Assembly: GCA_905147135.1 (NCBI GenBank) | Contig: LR990044.1 | Coordinates: 16,868,122 to 16,932,121 of the forward strand | Origin: Blastobasis lacticolella | Taxonomy: Eukaryota > Arthropoda > Insecta > Lepidoptera > Blastobasidae | DNA length: 64,000 bases | Reading direction: 5' to 3' | In this document: in pieces, positions 11,046-22,822 of the stretch | Numbering within the stretch: position 1 is the stretch's first letter | How the letters are laid out: each line of letters starts with the position of its first letter | Program-made: the position numbers and the translations under genes | Notes under the pieces: model-generated | Told to the model about the DNA's origin: nothing | The model's database searches: none | Seen by the model: only the letters and a program-made list of their open reading frames with translations

Positions 11046-11592
11046 TGCAAATTTTGCTCCCTAGGTAGGCCCCCTAAGGTAGGTAGGATGAGGGGGCACA
11101 GCTCTCCTACATCAGAATCAAAACATTTCAGTACGACTTACTTGTCGAGTTAGACAAACTTTTAATGATACCGTAACATAGAGCACAAATTCTACAGTGC
11201 AAAAATTCGGTGGCTAGAGTCTAACGCTGATATAGATGTTTTGTTTAATTACCCGCTACAGTGCACAGAAAATTGCGCTCAATCTTATCCACCACAATTT
11301 TCAGTTCAGTATAAAATAGACGAACAATTGCCCAAAGCTTACTTCATGGCCATGGATCGTAGTTCTTCTTGTTCGTGTACAATTGACTTACCGCCATACA
11401 GAATCAAATTCGACTTTTTTCTAACAGATTTATCTCTAGCGGCTGAACCGGGATTTGTCGCTAGAATAGTCCCCGCGGGCTTAAGTAACCCACTCTTACG
11501 TATTTGTGTCTTTGACAGTTGTCAAAACGCACTTGCCAGGTGAAATTATTAAATATTTATGGTAGAATTTTTTAGTAATTTATATAATCTGG

Positions 11593-12319
11593 CTATAATA
11601 GGACCACGCTTAGTCCGAATCAACTGACAGTGGTAGAAATTATAAAATGTGGATATGGCAATATCTATTGGATAATCTGTCCTTGTCAGTCATTGTCTAT
11701 TATTATTTAGGCGATCCGCACACTGGAACGCAGCACCGTACTTTTGTGCGTGACGTGCGTTAGTGCGTGACATAAAGTAATTTGAGCTGTCATCGGTTTC
11801 TATGGAAATTACTCATAGTCGAACACATTGACAACGCATCCACGCGCGTTCGTGCGGATCCGTCGTTTTTTTTCTTTGCAACATTTGACACGGGCTGCGG
11901 GTCATATAAGTTTTTGGCGCTGTACTTTCTACATAAAAAGGCGTCAAATAGGCCGCTGCTGTGAAGTGAGGTCTCCAGGATTGTCAAATAGGTATTTCGT
12001 TACTCAGTTCTCTAATTATTTTTTGCCTAAATAATATAATTTTATGAAAAGATTATAACAATTTGGAGAATTCCTAAATTTTTTATTGTATTGTATAAAA
12101 CAATATAAAAAATTACACATATTTCTAAATTTCGCCAGAATGAATGCTGCGCTCCAATGTGCCAATCGCCTTAACAATATTTTTCAAATCAGTCAAATTC
12201 TTTGTTATGACTTTTATAAATGACGTTCTATGACGGATAAAAGACATGGCATTAGTTGCCATAGAGAGATATATTTTTTTTTTTTAAAGCGATTCGGACT
12301 TAGCGTGGTTCTACTATAC
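11593..12319. mobile_element. non-autonomous TIR element, about 0.73 kb
   Basis: The left end includes GGACCACGCTTAGTCCGAAT (11601-11620). The right end (about 12291-12319) is its reverse complement with a few mismatches over about 28 bp. TA-containing flanks lie at both ends, so a TA or TATA duplication is possible. The interior holds short frames with no transposase motif and a piece of repeat J. A decayed Tc1/mariner-type or other cut-and-paste element is likely. Confidence 0.65.
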
Positions 12320-13818
12320 CAGTAGACACTGGCAAAGACACATAACAGACTAGACACAAATCAAAAATATTCCCTGTTCGCTCACTCTACAATTATTATG
12401 AACCTCGCTATCCCGTTTTTTCGTCTATTGAAATAAGCTGTCAGAAAATAACGCGCGCAATGTTTTGAACGCTCCACATGTTGCTGGAGCTCCTGAAGAC
12501 CTGACGTTTCTTTTGAAACATCGGTGTTAATTTTATAATTTCCTAATATAATTTAAATCAAAGCACCTAAAAGACGGTGTAATTTAGTGCACATCTAAAT
12601 GAAAATTTTAGAAATTTAAATATTGTAATCGAAAAGTATAAAATAATAACATAATTCTTTTTTTTTTTCAATAAACCCACTACGTAATAGAAAATAATAA
12701 TTGACCATAGATAGGTAAAATGTAGGGAAAGCAAAATTGTCATAATGTCTACTCGAAGCAAATGGAACAAATGGGAGGTTTATTAGATACATGACTGTTT
12801 TAATCAATGTCTAAACAATCCTAATGTCAAACTGAGTACCTACTTCAACTGTCACAATATAGATAAATTGCTGAAATAATAAGTTTAAGGGAAGTGTTGA
12901 ATATAGAAATAATATTCTTGTATATATCCTTATTAATTTATTAGCCGCAACACTGACAACGTTGTAATGTCAATCTCTTAGAAATGTTCTGTCTCTCTGT
13001 GTCACTGTTTGACCAGCCAGTGATAATGATTTACTACGATTTCCGAAATTAAAAATAGATTTCTCAAGTTTCTCTGACCGAGGGTCAGCAGGGTTTCATT
13101 TCACCAGCACCGAATAGCCTTAGGTACATTGCACTGTGCCTGGATATAGATCTAGATACTGTCAAACAACAAATATCAAAAATACAAAACGAACAAAGCT
13201 ACCATAATATTTTTCGGTTAATTTTGTAACCTCAAATAAATGTAAACAATAAGTACTACAAAATACATTAATTCCACTTAAATTCAAATGATTTCCAAAA
13301 GATCACATTTATTTCAATACTTTCAAAATCTATCTGAATACATGTTACGTACCATTTAAATCTTTGCTGTACATCTTCCAAATCAAACAGCAACTTATCT
13401 GCTCTAAACTCGGCCATACATGCTTGAGAAACTCAAAATATTACTGTTTTCGTGCCGCTTTTATGTTTTTGTACTTATTTCGAAAATAAACGTCCCACAC
13501 AGTAAAATGCTGGAAATATCACTGTGATATCACATGAAAACTTAAACATAAAAAAAACAATGTCTGGTCGATGTGACAGCTGAAGTATCAGTTTGTTTAC
13601 AGATAGGAATATTATATTTGAGTTTTAAAGTAATGTAGTGCTGCCAGCAAAGACTTCTATATATGGACCGGTTCATTGTACAAAGGCAATGAGACCACTT
13701 CATTGGAGCTAAAACTGCAATAGAGCTCCAATGTCGTCTCAGTGACGTCTCGGACATGTCTACGAATGGTCGTTACTTTAAAGGTATTACGAATTAGAGC
13801 GGCTCAGCCCGAGGCATG
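12320..13818. other. no supportable feature
   Basis: AT-rich unique DNA. The overlapping minus-strand frames at 12567-12807 and the frame at 13542-13757 have chance-like composition. Confidence 0.5.
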
Positions 13819-13921
13819 CTCGCCGTGCGCGGCGAGATGCTCACCGCGCGCGGTGAGGCTGCTCAGCTGCGCATTTGTTTGTTCGTTGAGGCAACGTGCT
13901 CGCGGCGAGCCACAAATGCGC
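13819..13921. repeat. GC-rich triple-hairpin patch
   Basis: Two near-identical hairpins, CTCGCCG-TGCG-CGGCGAG (13819-13836) and CTCACCG-CGCG-CGGTGAG (13840-13857), sit 21 bp apart. A third stem pairs GCGCATTTGT (13869-13878) with ACAAATGCGC (13912-13921). No coding role is supported. Confidence 0.7.
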
Positions 13922-15169
13922 CGCACAAATAAAATGCTGATGCTGCTTTTATCATAATTGATGGGATTGTTAAAATAATTTTAGTTTTTTCGATCCTCGT
14001 TGGTATCTTCAATCAAATTCAATGCACTCCATCTGATTGTTTTTTATTTGGCCGTCTTACATGCATGCGCACGATGTGACTTTGCACTGGCGGTATAACA
14101 CCGTGAATTTAGTTCTGACCATTAAATGTGGGTAGAACAGAAAAAATACTTATTACTGTAATATGTTTAGTACAGCATAAACCGGAACGGACTAATATTT
14201 GGAACAAGCGCCATAGTTACTTTTGTTCAGCTTGAAAATAGCTATCCAACGACGTATTACACATAGCTATTGGAATGGTTACCACTGTCCATACAAATTT
14301 TTGTACGCGTTAACAATGTTATATCTGGCGGCTTGACAAGATTGTTGACAAACCTATTCGATCCGGTGGCCAAAACCGGAACTAAGTGTTGCCGTTTGAA
14401 ATGTAATGTCAATGCCAACAACAGCGATGCTGTCACCCGGTCAGACATTTTTGTGGCACTGTAGACGGCGCTGTTTTATTAACTACGGTAACCGTCAGAG
14501 TTATTTGTTCGTTCAACCGCATCAAGATGTATATCTCTATGGGTGCTAGTGTCAGCAAGAGCAGTAGTAGGTAAATGTACTTGGAACTCACAGTCATTCG
14601 CGAAACCGTCGGGTGTTCTCTCTTAAGTTTATGTTTATTTATGTACCTTGGCCCAAAGCCTGAGATAGCCTAAACAATTTGCCATTACAATTTTTTCGTC
14701 GCCAATTTTAATCTCGAATACCCCAAATGGCGATAAATAGCCTACATTGGCAACACTTTGTTGGCGCGACGCCGGCAGTACCGGACTAAGTCCATCAGAG
14801 GCCCACGGCGGACAACCTTTATAAGGCCCCCAGTTTAAGAAGTTTTATGTAATTTTACAAGTTTTTTATTCAGTTCACATTTGTATGTTTAAGTGTTTTT
14901 ATTTATTTAGTTAAAATTACTTCTTTGGCGGAGGGGGTCCTCGACCCTGATCTTAATTCTGTTTGAATAGTGATACGGCGATAGCTACGCCCCTGTCACA
15001 ACTCCGAACCACCTCTTCGATATGTTCTAAGCATATTTTAAAGCTTTGTATAGGATTTGATCAAGGCAACTTGGAGACGTTTGGAGGCCCCCCTGGACCA
15101 GAGGCCCGGGGCGGGCCGCCTTTCCCGCTTTGTTCGTTAGTCCACCCCTGGCGGCGCGATGCCGGCGTG
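13922..15169. other. no supportable gene
   Basis: It holds a minus-strand repeat J piece (14340-14395). It also has a GGCCCCCCTGGACCAGAGGC-type block near 15085-15120 that looks like part of a dispersed GC-rich repeat. Overlapping frames on both strands near 14257-14464 are mirror shadows. Confidence 0.45.
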
Positions 15170-15317
15170 GCGTGAGCTCGGCGCGAGCGCGGTGCGAGCG
15201 CGGTGCGATAGTTGCTAGGCAACCATAGCGCGGCGCGATAGTTGCCTAGGCAACGCGCCAGCATCGCGCCGCGCCCGAGCCGCGCTCGCGCCGAGCTTTG
15301 TGTGTGGCAAGGCCTTA
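15170..15317 (-). repeat. GC-rich inverted-repeat element with X-box palindromes, copy 2
   Basis: It ends GCTTTGTGTGTGGCAAGGCC at 15317, the inverse of the start of copy 1. It carries GTTGCTAGGCAAC (15211-15223) and the perfect palindrome GTTGCCTAGGCAAC (15241-15254), followed by GCGCCAGCATCGCGCCGCGC as in copy 1. The 11-bp tandem part is shorter here. Confidence 0.75.
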
Positions 15318-15548
15318 AACGAACTTCAAACGTAAACAAACGAAATGTGAAGACAGTTTCAAGACGCGTCACTCCTCGGCGGCGGTCGCGCCAAGAATGG
15401 CCGCCACTCCACCCGAGTCGTGTCGTCGAGACTCTGTCAGTACGCCCCACCAGAGGGCGCAATCCCACTTCCGTTTTCTTCGTCATGAGTCCGTACTATT
15501 GACCACATTATTCCATACTATTGACCGTGATCCGTCATATATATATTA

Positions 15549-15666
15549 AGTTTAAATACAAAATATACAAATAGTTTATTAGTTGTCTAGCACCCATAAC
15601 ATAAGCTTTGATTACTTTGGAGCTAGATGGCGCTGTCTAAATTGTCAAAGTATATTTATTTATATA
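15549..15666 (+). mobile_element. SINE 2 3' half
   Basis: Contains TAGTTGTCTAGCACCCATAA, a GCTTTGATTACTTTGG block, AGCTAGATGGCGCTG and an ATTTATTTAT tail, the 3' body of the family. The tRNA-like head is missing. Confidence 0.75.
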
Positions 15667-16009
15667 GGTAAACTAGGCAACTGCTAGGGTTCTTGCATTT
15701 GGGGGGCCGCAATTAGCGTGATAGCTAGAGATGGAGTAGATTTTGCTATAGAGAAAAATGATCACCTGCTCCAAGCACCAAGACTTAAGGGACTTCACCT
15801 GGACTAGTGATACTAGTTGGTCGTCTGTTAACATTTTTCACGTCTGTCACGTCACGTGAAAGGGCAACCGTTGTTACTTAGGGCGCCCCGTCATAGTACC
15901 TATAAAAGTAAATATTATTACGACTCAGCTTATGACAGCAAAAGTAAAAATATTAGATCCCGCTTTGCTCGCTCATTGTTGACTTACCTTGCGCCAGCAC
16001 TTAACAGCT

Positions 16010-16680
16010 AAATGTGTCAAATATTTCAAGCTAGCTGCATCATCTTTCGAAGAAGCGATGCGCACGTGCGCGGATACCGCATCAGGGCGTAGCCCTCTGG
16101 TGGTGGCTTTGGGTCGCACCCCGTTACAACCCATCCCGTGGTCGTTAGGGTTGGCTCCCTATATGACGCACGGGGAGCGGGTTTATCATTTGTCGGATTA
16201 GTCGTACCGGATGGTGCCAATTTCTGGTCGATGATCCGGTCCGTGAGCTAGCGCCCCTCGCTAGCGCTTCTTTGCCGTCATCGGCGCGGCAAGCGATCTG
16301 CGAGCGGGCGACATCCTGCAGCGAGGGGAGCGCTACCGTCAGGGCAACGGCAGTCGTTTGTGGTAGTAGGTTGGCAGCGTTATTGTTTTGGTAGCGGTGG
16401 GGGAGGGGGGAGGCGTAATCTTTCGGAATGCGGATAGTTACCCTGAGCTCGCTAGGGCCCCTACGCTAACGGTCGTGTAATGGCGGGTGGTGATGTTACG
16501 CGGGCTCACCTGGATGAGGAGCTCTAGCAAATCGGTACCATTACTTTGGGCTTTCGCGAGATCGACAGTAGCGGTGGTGTCAGCGGCAGCGGGCGTCATG
16601 GCTGATACCACGGTCGTCGTGGGCCCCAGTTATAGCGCTGCGCCAGACGTACGACGAAGACTGTATGAATAAATTAACTG
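16010..16680. other. GC island of unknown origin
   Basis: This stretch is much richer in G and C than its AT-rich flanks and has sharp edges. Minus-strand translation gives three open stretches in different frames, about 50 to 85 codons each, rich in Ala, Thr, Ser and Pro. Two of them are MTPAAADTTATVDL-type (16450-16600) and GTTNPTNDKPAPR-type (16026-16220). That is compatible with a decayed retrotransposon ORF1, but no zinc knuckle or other diagnostic motif was found. A CpG-rich regulatory island is the alternative. Confidence 0.35.
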
Positions 16681-17734
16681 ATTTTTACAAATATCGACTT
16701 AACCAATTTTCTGTGCACTAAGACAGAATTTTTGAGATTCTCCAGATGGGATAGTGAAATGCAGATAAAACTATAAATACTTGTTAATGAGAAAGATACC
16801 GCGGGCAGAATCAAGTTTATTTATTTAAGGCAGAATTAAGTATTATAAATATTATAAAACAACAACCTTCGTAGCGGAAAAAGAGGTTTATGATTTTTAC
16901 TGAACAAGTTTTAAATACGGTTTAAGTAACTCAAAAGTACCTACATATATGATGTTAATTTTCATCAGACATTTTTGTCTATTAAGCTGTGACCTAAGGG
17001 TAAGAAAAACTGAATTATGTTAGTGTTTTCACAATTTCGAATAAAGCAGTCCTAGTTACCAAATTAATTAGTCCGATAATCTAGATAAGGCATTAAGAAA
17101 AGCTATTAGCAATGTTCGAGCAAATCGGCAGAGTTATAATCCGAGTTGAACTCTCGTTATTTGCGAGCAGATCCCAACTTTAAGGTCATTGAAACCCACA
17201 AAGCCACGCCGTTCTGCAGTTCCTAATTGCCAACAAAGGGCCAAGGCTCTGAAGCTCAATACGGACTCATTAAAAGTATTACCAACTGCTATGAGGCCTA
17301 ATACTACCTGAATACTAAAGAGGAAGGTAACAATTTCCATAAAAGTTTAATTTATAGCTATTATTATGGGCGCGCGAAAAATAATAACTTTCTTTCCGCA
17401 CTCTGTAATGGGTGGTTAAGCTTTTTTCGGTAATTCTAGTGCACCATTAGCATAAACGAGTAGAGAGTTGAATGGAGGTAGGTAATTGCGTAAGAATTTC
17501 CTGTGAACTGGTAACTTTTCTGTGCTCGCGAACGAAAAGGGTTAGAATGAAGAATGGTGCATTGGTATTACAACAGCTTTCAGTAATATTAAATTTTCTA
17601 CCATTATTTAGTAGGGCTTAGTAGTATAAAACAAAACAACCAATTTAGTTTTAGTAGAGTGTAGTTTGTAACCAATAAAGCAATTAATACCGAGAAGCAC
17701 CTAATTAAATATTGCTCAAATTAAACATATTGTC
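16681..17734. other. no supportable feature
   Basis: AT-rich. The 68-codon minus-strand frame at 17134-17340 has no recognisable motif. Confidence 0.5.
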
Positions 17735-18055
17735 ATGGAACAAAGAGCGGTTGAGTATCCGACTCGCAAGCGAGAGGTATCGGGTTCGTATCCCACTGCG
17801 GCCATATACCAATGACTCTTTTCTGAGTTATATACATTAGTTGAACTCTTACCGATGCTCTTACGGTTAGGGAAAACATCGTGATGAAACCTGCAAATTC
17901 AGGCAACTGAATTTGATGCCTTAGTCTGATTCCCCTGGTAGCAGGGTGACGGAAGCCACATGGCAGTCGCTCCTCTGTAATTATCTGATCAGCCAAAGAG
18001 CCAAGAGCCCCGGGCTCTTGTGCGCGAGAGCACAACCGGGACATGATTTTTTTTA
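17735..18055 (+). mobile_element. SINE 1, near full length
   Basis: The truncated tRNA-like head contains GCGGTTGAGTATCCGACTCG and a B-box-like GGGTTCGTATCCC. It is followed by TACCAATGACTCTTTTCTGA, GATGCTCTTACGGTTAGGGA, a CAGTCGCTCCTCTGTAATTA block, CGGGCTCTTGTGCGCGAGAG and a T-rich/A-rich end. The order is the same as at 45936-46290. A 113-codon minus-strand frame here is only the repeat read backwards. Confidence 0.85.
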
Positions 18056-18792
18056 TTCTACAATACAACCGCACAATTGCGGAACATTTTGAATTATAAA
18101 CGGAATCGGATAACCTTAATCGCTCCTAAATCAGAACACACTTTTCCCAATCATCCATAAACAATGTAATCCAAAAGCGGTTTGTCGTTTGTACATTAGC
18201 ATATTCTATCATCTACTATGATCGCTACACAGTTGCTATCAGACGCCATAAATTGAAACCATAACTTGTTACACAAACAGTTCCTAGATAACATTGCGGC
18301 TAGGGCTGGCACACGCCAGTTCTGTGAAATATTAACGCAGAACCAATAGCGTAACGTGGCGCGAAGGGGACAGTGACATATGCAAGATTATTTTATAAGA
18401 AAGGCGTGGGATGAAATATTGTTACTTGTACTGTAATAGCCTGATGGTAAAAGTTCTTCCAGTGGTAAGAGCAGACCACGAAACTAGGTCAAGTAAAAAG
18501 TGTGGTAGATGTAATTTTTATTGTTTTGTTTAAGTGCAGAATTTTATAAATGCAATTTAATTTTACTTAATTCTATGGCAAACTCAAATAATGCTTTTAG
18601 TCACCTCGAGGGCAAGCTCTCATAAAGAATTACATTACTACTACTAGGAACCCTGATACTCACTCAGGACTGTTGTGCTTAGCTTCCTACTAGTAAATCA
18701 TTATCAAAATCAGATCAGTAAGTATATTCAGAAATTATCATCATTAACTTTTGCTCAGTATTAATATAGATTAATAATTATTACAAGTGGTA
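18056..18792. other. no supportable feature
   Basis: AT-rich unique DNA with no open frame of note. Confidence 0.5.
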
Positions 18793-18990
18793 GTTTGGTG
18801 GCAGTGTAGAATAGCACCAACCCCTAACACTTGTGGGTGTCGTGCAAGGCGACTAATGTCTTCGTAAGCTGGAAAATGAGCAGCAGCGTTTTCCATTGTT
18901 ATATTTATACCACTTACGGCAATAACCTCCTCTTTCGTGGGAGAGGCCCTAAGTCCTGCAGTGGACTGTTATGGGCTGTGATGATGATAT
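18793..18990 (-). repeat. dispersed repeat E, copy 2, followed by a GATGAT-type tail
   Basis: The minus strand of 18793-18858 reads TTAGTCGCCTTGCACGACAC, then a GGTGCTATTCTACACTGCC block, as at 39151. The plus strand at 18940-18990 reads GGAGAGGCCCTAAGTCCTGC, then AGTGGACTG and GATGATGAT, the 3' tail of the GATGAT-tailed repeat. Confidence 0.6.
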
Positions 18991-19463
18991 ACTGGTACAG
19001 AAGTATACCACAGATTTTTAGACATTGTGCCTCTATATAAACAAAACTACAGGTTACACAAGTATTCAGCGGTGTCACCCCCTGTCGAGGCTGCATGTGG
19101 CTATGTCCCTGTTTTGATAGACTGAGCCAACGTAACAATGCTCCGTATTATCTCAACCAACGTTGTTAACAAGATACGGACAGACAAGCAATATCGCCGT
19201 GTTGTGAGATGACCAAGTTGGGTGTAATTATGTGAGAAACACTACTGTTTAATACTTTAAAAATGCAAAAGAATTTATATTTGTCTGCTACGCTTGCACG
19301 ACTAATACACTGCTCCGATTTTTATAAAATTCGGTATGGAGATAGTACTTGAGGATTGGTTAAGGCTAGTTTTTATTCCCATCCAAACAAGCTTGCAAGA
19401 CATACCCAGGTATAATAAATAGTCCACGTGGGCGGAGCCGCAGAAAAGTAAAGAGGAAAGTTG

Positions 19464-19687
19464 ACGACCTCAGTGGTTCAATGGTGGTCTGCTACGCAAG
19501 AGGCAGAAATTGAAATGATAAATTTTAATTTCTGTTACGGGTCTGGATGTTCTATGTATAATAAGTATGTATTTAAAAAGTATTTAAGTAGTATATCAGT
19601 TATCTAGCACCCATAGTACAAGTTTTGCTTAGTTTGGGGCTAGATGGCGCTGCGTGAATTTGTCCACAAATATTTATTTATTTATTT
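19464..19687 (+). mobile_element. SINE 2, complete except for a B-box deletion
   Basis: It runs from ACGACCTCAGTGGTTCAATG to a TTATTTATTTATTT tail and includes AATTTTAATTTCTGTTACGG, a TATCTAGCACCCATAG block and GGGGCTAGATGGCGCTGCG. Compared with 44733-44992, about 27 bp covering the B box (GGATTCGATTCC in the other copy) are absent between AAGAGG and CAGAAATT. The internal RNA polymerase III promoter is therefore incomplete. Confidence 0.85.
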
Positions 19688-19689
19688 CC

Positions 19690-19880
19690 CGAGCGCGCTC
19701 CATACAAACGTAGTTTAATCATATTTTCTATATTACGCTATCAAAGCCAATGAAATTTTGTAGACGTAATCCAGAAACCAATATCTACGCTTGTGGCTTA
19801 TCAGATTTTCGTTAAAATATATCGTTTCAAAGTTACACAGGATTTAAGATTGCCGAACAAATTTCAAATCTCGTGCAAAT
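19690..19880 (+). repeat. dispersed repeat F, copy 1
   Basis: Blocks in order: CCATACAAACGTAGTTTAAT, GCTATCAAAGCCAATGAAAT, CAATATCTACGCTTGTGGCT, CAGATTTTCG and ATATATCGTTTCAAAG. The same set in the same order lies on the minus strand at 55918-56092. Confidence 0.75.
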
Positions 19881-20875
19881 TATTTGTATCCCAGCGTTAT
19901 CTGTGTTATTGAAGCTTTCAATTAATACTTGACGGTAACGAAATTACATTATCTAAAGTCTGTTCAGCGAGATTTGATAAATATTATGAAAACTATTCGC
20001 AATAGAGACTGTCGCAAAAAGTGTCGTAATTTGACATTTGTAGTATGAAGTCCGTTGCTGATTGTCGCACGCACACTGGGAGAACAGTCTTCAAATATAC
20101 AATTTTGATAGAAAGTTTTCGTTTTCTAATACTGACCATAATATTGCTTAAATATATGATGATGATGATCATCTTGACACTTGGCAATACAAGCCCATTA
20201 ACCGACTTAAACAAAATAGTAAGGAGGAAATCAATTCAACTGTATGTTTGTTACGCCATTATTGCGATTAGGATAAATTGATTTTTGTAGATATTATCTA
20301 AGTATACCTATGTAAAAAAAATTGCCGTTCTCAATTTGTTATGAGTTTGCTAATCCTGTTTTCATGAACTCTTCCTGAAAAGACTATAAAATTAGGTATA
20401 GTACAGATTTAAGTATCTGAAGTTAAAGGATTAATGTAATTTTCCTATTATTTTCTATCGCACTCAGCGTCAACTTCATGTTATTAACATTATGAAGCAC
20501 TAACAATATTTAATTACAGTCTGTACCTCAAACATGAAACTACTTGGGCTTAATTATAGATCCCGTAGATATGGTATGACTAAGCCGGTAGTGGTATAAT
20601 TAATCTAAATTAATTTTGTCTTAGGTTAGGAATATAACGTTCACACCAAAATCGATCGAAAGATGAAGCACTGCTAATATTGCAAACTGTTAATAACGAA
20701 ATCGGAGAATGTCATGAAATCGCTGAGTGTAGTAAATCAAATGAGTTTTTAGTCTAGGTATTATTAAGAATTTCGACTATTATGGCTTGACGATGCCGTG
20801 GCGCAAAGCATTTTTTTGTATTGACGTTCATAAGTTGAATAAAAAAATTTGACTTTGACTTTGAATTCGAAATCA
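19881..20875. other. no supportable gene
   Basis: AT-rich. A TTGACTTTGACTTTGAATTC stretch at 20848-20868 resembles the GACTTT-type tails of some lepidopteran repeats. The short frames at 19993-20281 on both strands are mirror shadows. Confidence 0.45.
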
Positions 20876-21010
20876 TGTTTTGTAGACAGTGAGGACGCCG
20901 TAGGTTCTCTTACGTCGTTGAGTACAAGAAAAATTCCACTTTGTAGCGATAGTATACGTTAAGGGGACCCACGAAACATTAGTTGGCCCGTGCACAAACT
21001 AGCACAATTT
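20876..21010 (+). repeat. dispersed repeat G, copy 1
   Basis: Contains GTAGACAGTGAGGACGCCGT, a GTTGAGTACAAGAAAAATTCC block, ACTTTGTAGCGATAGTA and a GCACAAACTAGCACAA end. The same blocks occur at 44297-44440 and, inverted, at 44595-44692. Confidence 0.65.
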
Positions 21011-22582
21011 TTTTATTTACTTGATCTTTGACTTTTATATACGAGGCTATGGCATTGTGTAAGGACAGAGCAAAGTGGCGGTCCATAGTCTCTGCCTACC
21101 CCACCTGCGGGACACAGGCGTGAGCTTTATGTACGTATGTATGTAACTTTGACTTCGACAAAGTTCACTAAAATGCGTAACGAAAAAAATGCGTAAAATA
21201 ACCTACGCCAGCCCCACAGTCCATTAGGATTCTGTAGTTAACAAGGATTCCTTATAGTTTCGCCATTACCGTCCGTCTGTCTGCGTTTTAACTCAGTAGT
21301 ACAGAGCTGAAATTTATGTTATTCACGCCGACAAAATTGTAAAATAAAATATTTGTAAAGTACCTTTATTTGGGTATCTCTCCTACAAGTAAGGCTGTTT
21401 TGAGTAGGTTTCAATCATTCAGAGACAAAAATTGACCTTATCTTGTTCTATGAGCTATACATTCCACTTTGATATGCTCTCACGTTTTTGCTTCTGAATT
21501 TAGGCGACTGAATCTAGCCAAATGTAACAAGCACATTTGTGCTAAACTGTCATTGTAGTAGAATACTAACCAACCGGCCACTAGGATCTATTAGCAAGAT
21601 CCCTCAAACATCAATAGTACCAAGTGAACATTTTATACGTTCAGATCCATCAATGAAATTTAGTCTATATGCCTCACATCTAATCACGACACCCCAACCA
21701 TACATTTGACGTATGTTGAAGGCTCAGATCACTCCGCAGCTGACTGTATCTACGACAAACAACCATTTTCATGTACCACACCATCAAATATACTTCGATA
21801 CATTTGATCAATTGGCCTGCCAGCCATATTGTTATGTCGGCGCAGGTGGCATGCGGTCGTGGCTGCCACTGATGGACACCCGACCGCATGCATGATGATG
21901 CAATCTATATATTTGGTTCCTATGAAATTTGCTTTTAGTATAACGAAAATGACGAAAACTTTAATTTTCCAACAAAATTCTGTTTTCTGTTTGTGTTTAA
22001 TGTCTGTTTCTTTTCCTAAGACGTAGTTGTAATTCAATATTGTATGGCGTACGCTTTGTTAAACTTATGTTTAGAGTACATTTAATTGTGCAGATGTCTA
22101 TAAAGAGTTCAAGTGGCAAGTTAATTGATTATAATATTTATGTAGTCTTAGAAAAAAGAACGCATAAATTCTAAATGGTTGTATGTAAAACTTATGAATA
22201 AATAAATATTGAATATTGGATAATACTAAATAATAAACTGACCTCTGAAACTGTCGTCCTGAGAATCTGACCTACTTCGCCGAGTTCAATTTCTTGTTTT
22301 ACAATTCTAGTACAACGTCCATTTCAAGGAAATCAGTAACTGGTACCTATAATATTATGCACATCTACGACCGACGATACTTCTCAAACAATGTAAATCG
22401 TCTATATAGGTAGTGAGAAATGAATTGGCAATGGCGGACATTGATCTCTCGGCCAGAACTATTTTTTAAATGGTCACAGCGATAGTTGTAATGATATAAA
22501 TAGTAGTATCACGTTACCTTGTAAATAAATAGAACAGTTTTCATTTATTATTCACGAGATACTGCCGGTTCTTGATCTTCTA
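21011..22582. other. no supportable gene
   Basis: At 21240-21340 there is a TATAGTTTCGCCATTACCGT, CCGTCTGTCTGCG stretch typical of a dispersed lepidopteran repeat. Several short frames at 21680-22037 overlap on both strands and read through GCATG-rich sequence. None carries a motif. Confidence 0.45.
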
Positions 22583-22822
22583 AGTAATTTACATTAGTTG
22601 AAAACCAACCGATGCTCTTACGGTGAGCGAAAACATTGTGTTGAGACCTACTTATTCAAGCAACTGAATGTGTAACCATTATCCAATCTGGTCCAACAAC
22701 TATCAACAGGGTCACGGAGGTCATCTGACCTGCCATCTGGCAGTCGCTCTACTACCTTACCTGCCAAATCCTGGATCCTGGTCAAGACATAGTAGGCATG
22801 ATGCATGCCTCGTGCATGATGA
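22583..22822 (+). mobile_element. SINE 1, head missing
   Basis: It starts at the TTTACATTAGTTGAAA block, then GATGCTCTTACGGTGAGCGA, a CAACTGAATGTGTAACCATT block, CTGCCATCTGGCAGTCGCTC and CCAAATCCTGGATCCTGGTC. It ends in a rearranged GCATGATGCATGCC stretch instead of the usual CCCGGGCCCTCGTGCG. Confidence 0.8.

Noticed and set aside
15061..15486. 141-codon minus-strand frame
   Set aside because: It runs through the GC-rich inverted repeat and its flanks; composition is Arg-rich from the repeat, with an overlapping plus-strand frame.
17733..18074. 113-codon minus-strand frame
   Set aside because: It is SINE 1 read in reverse.
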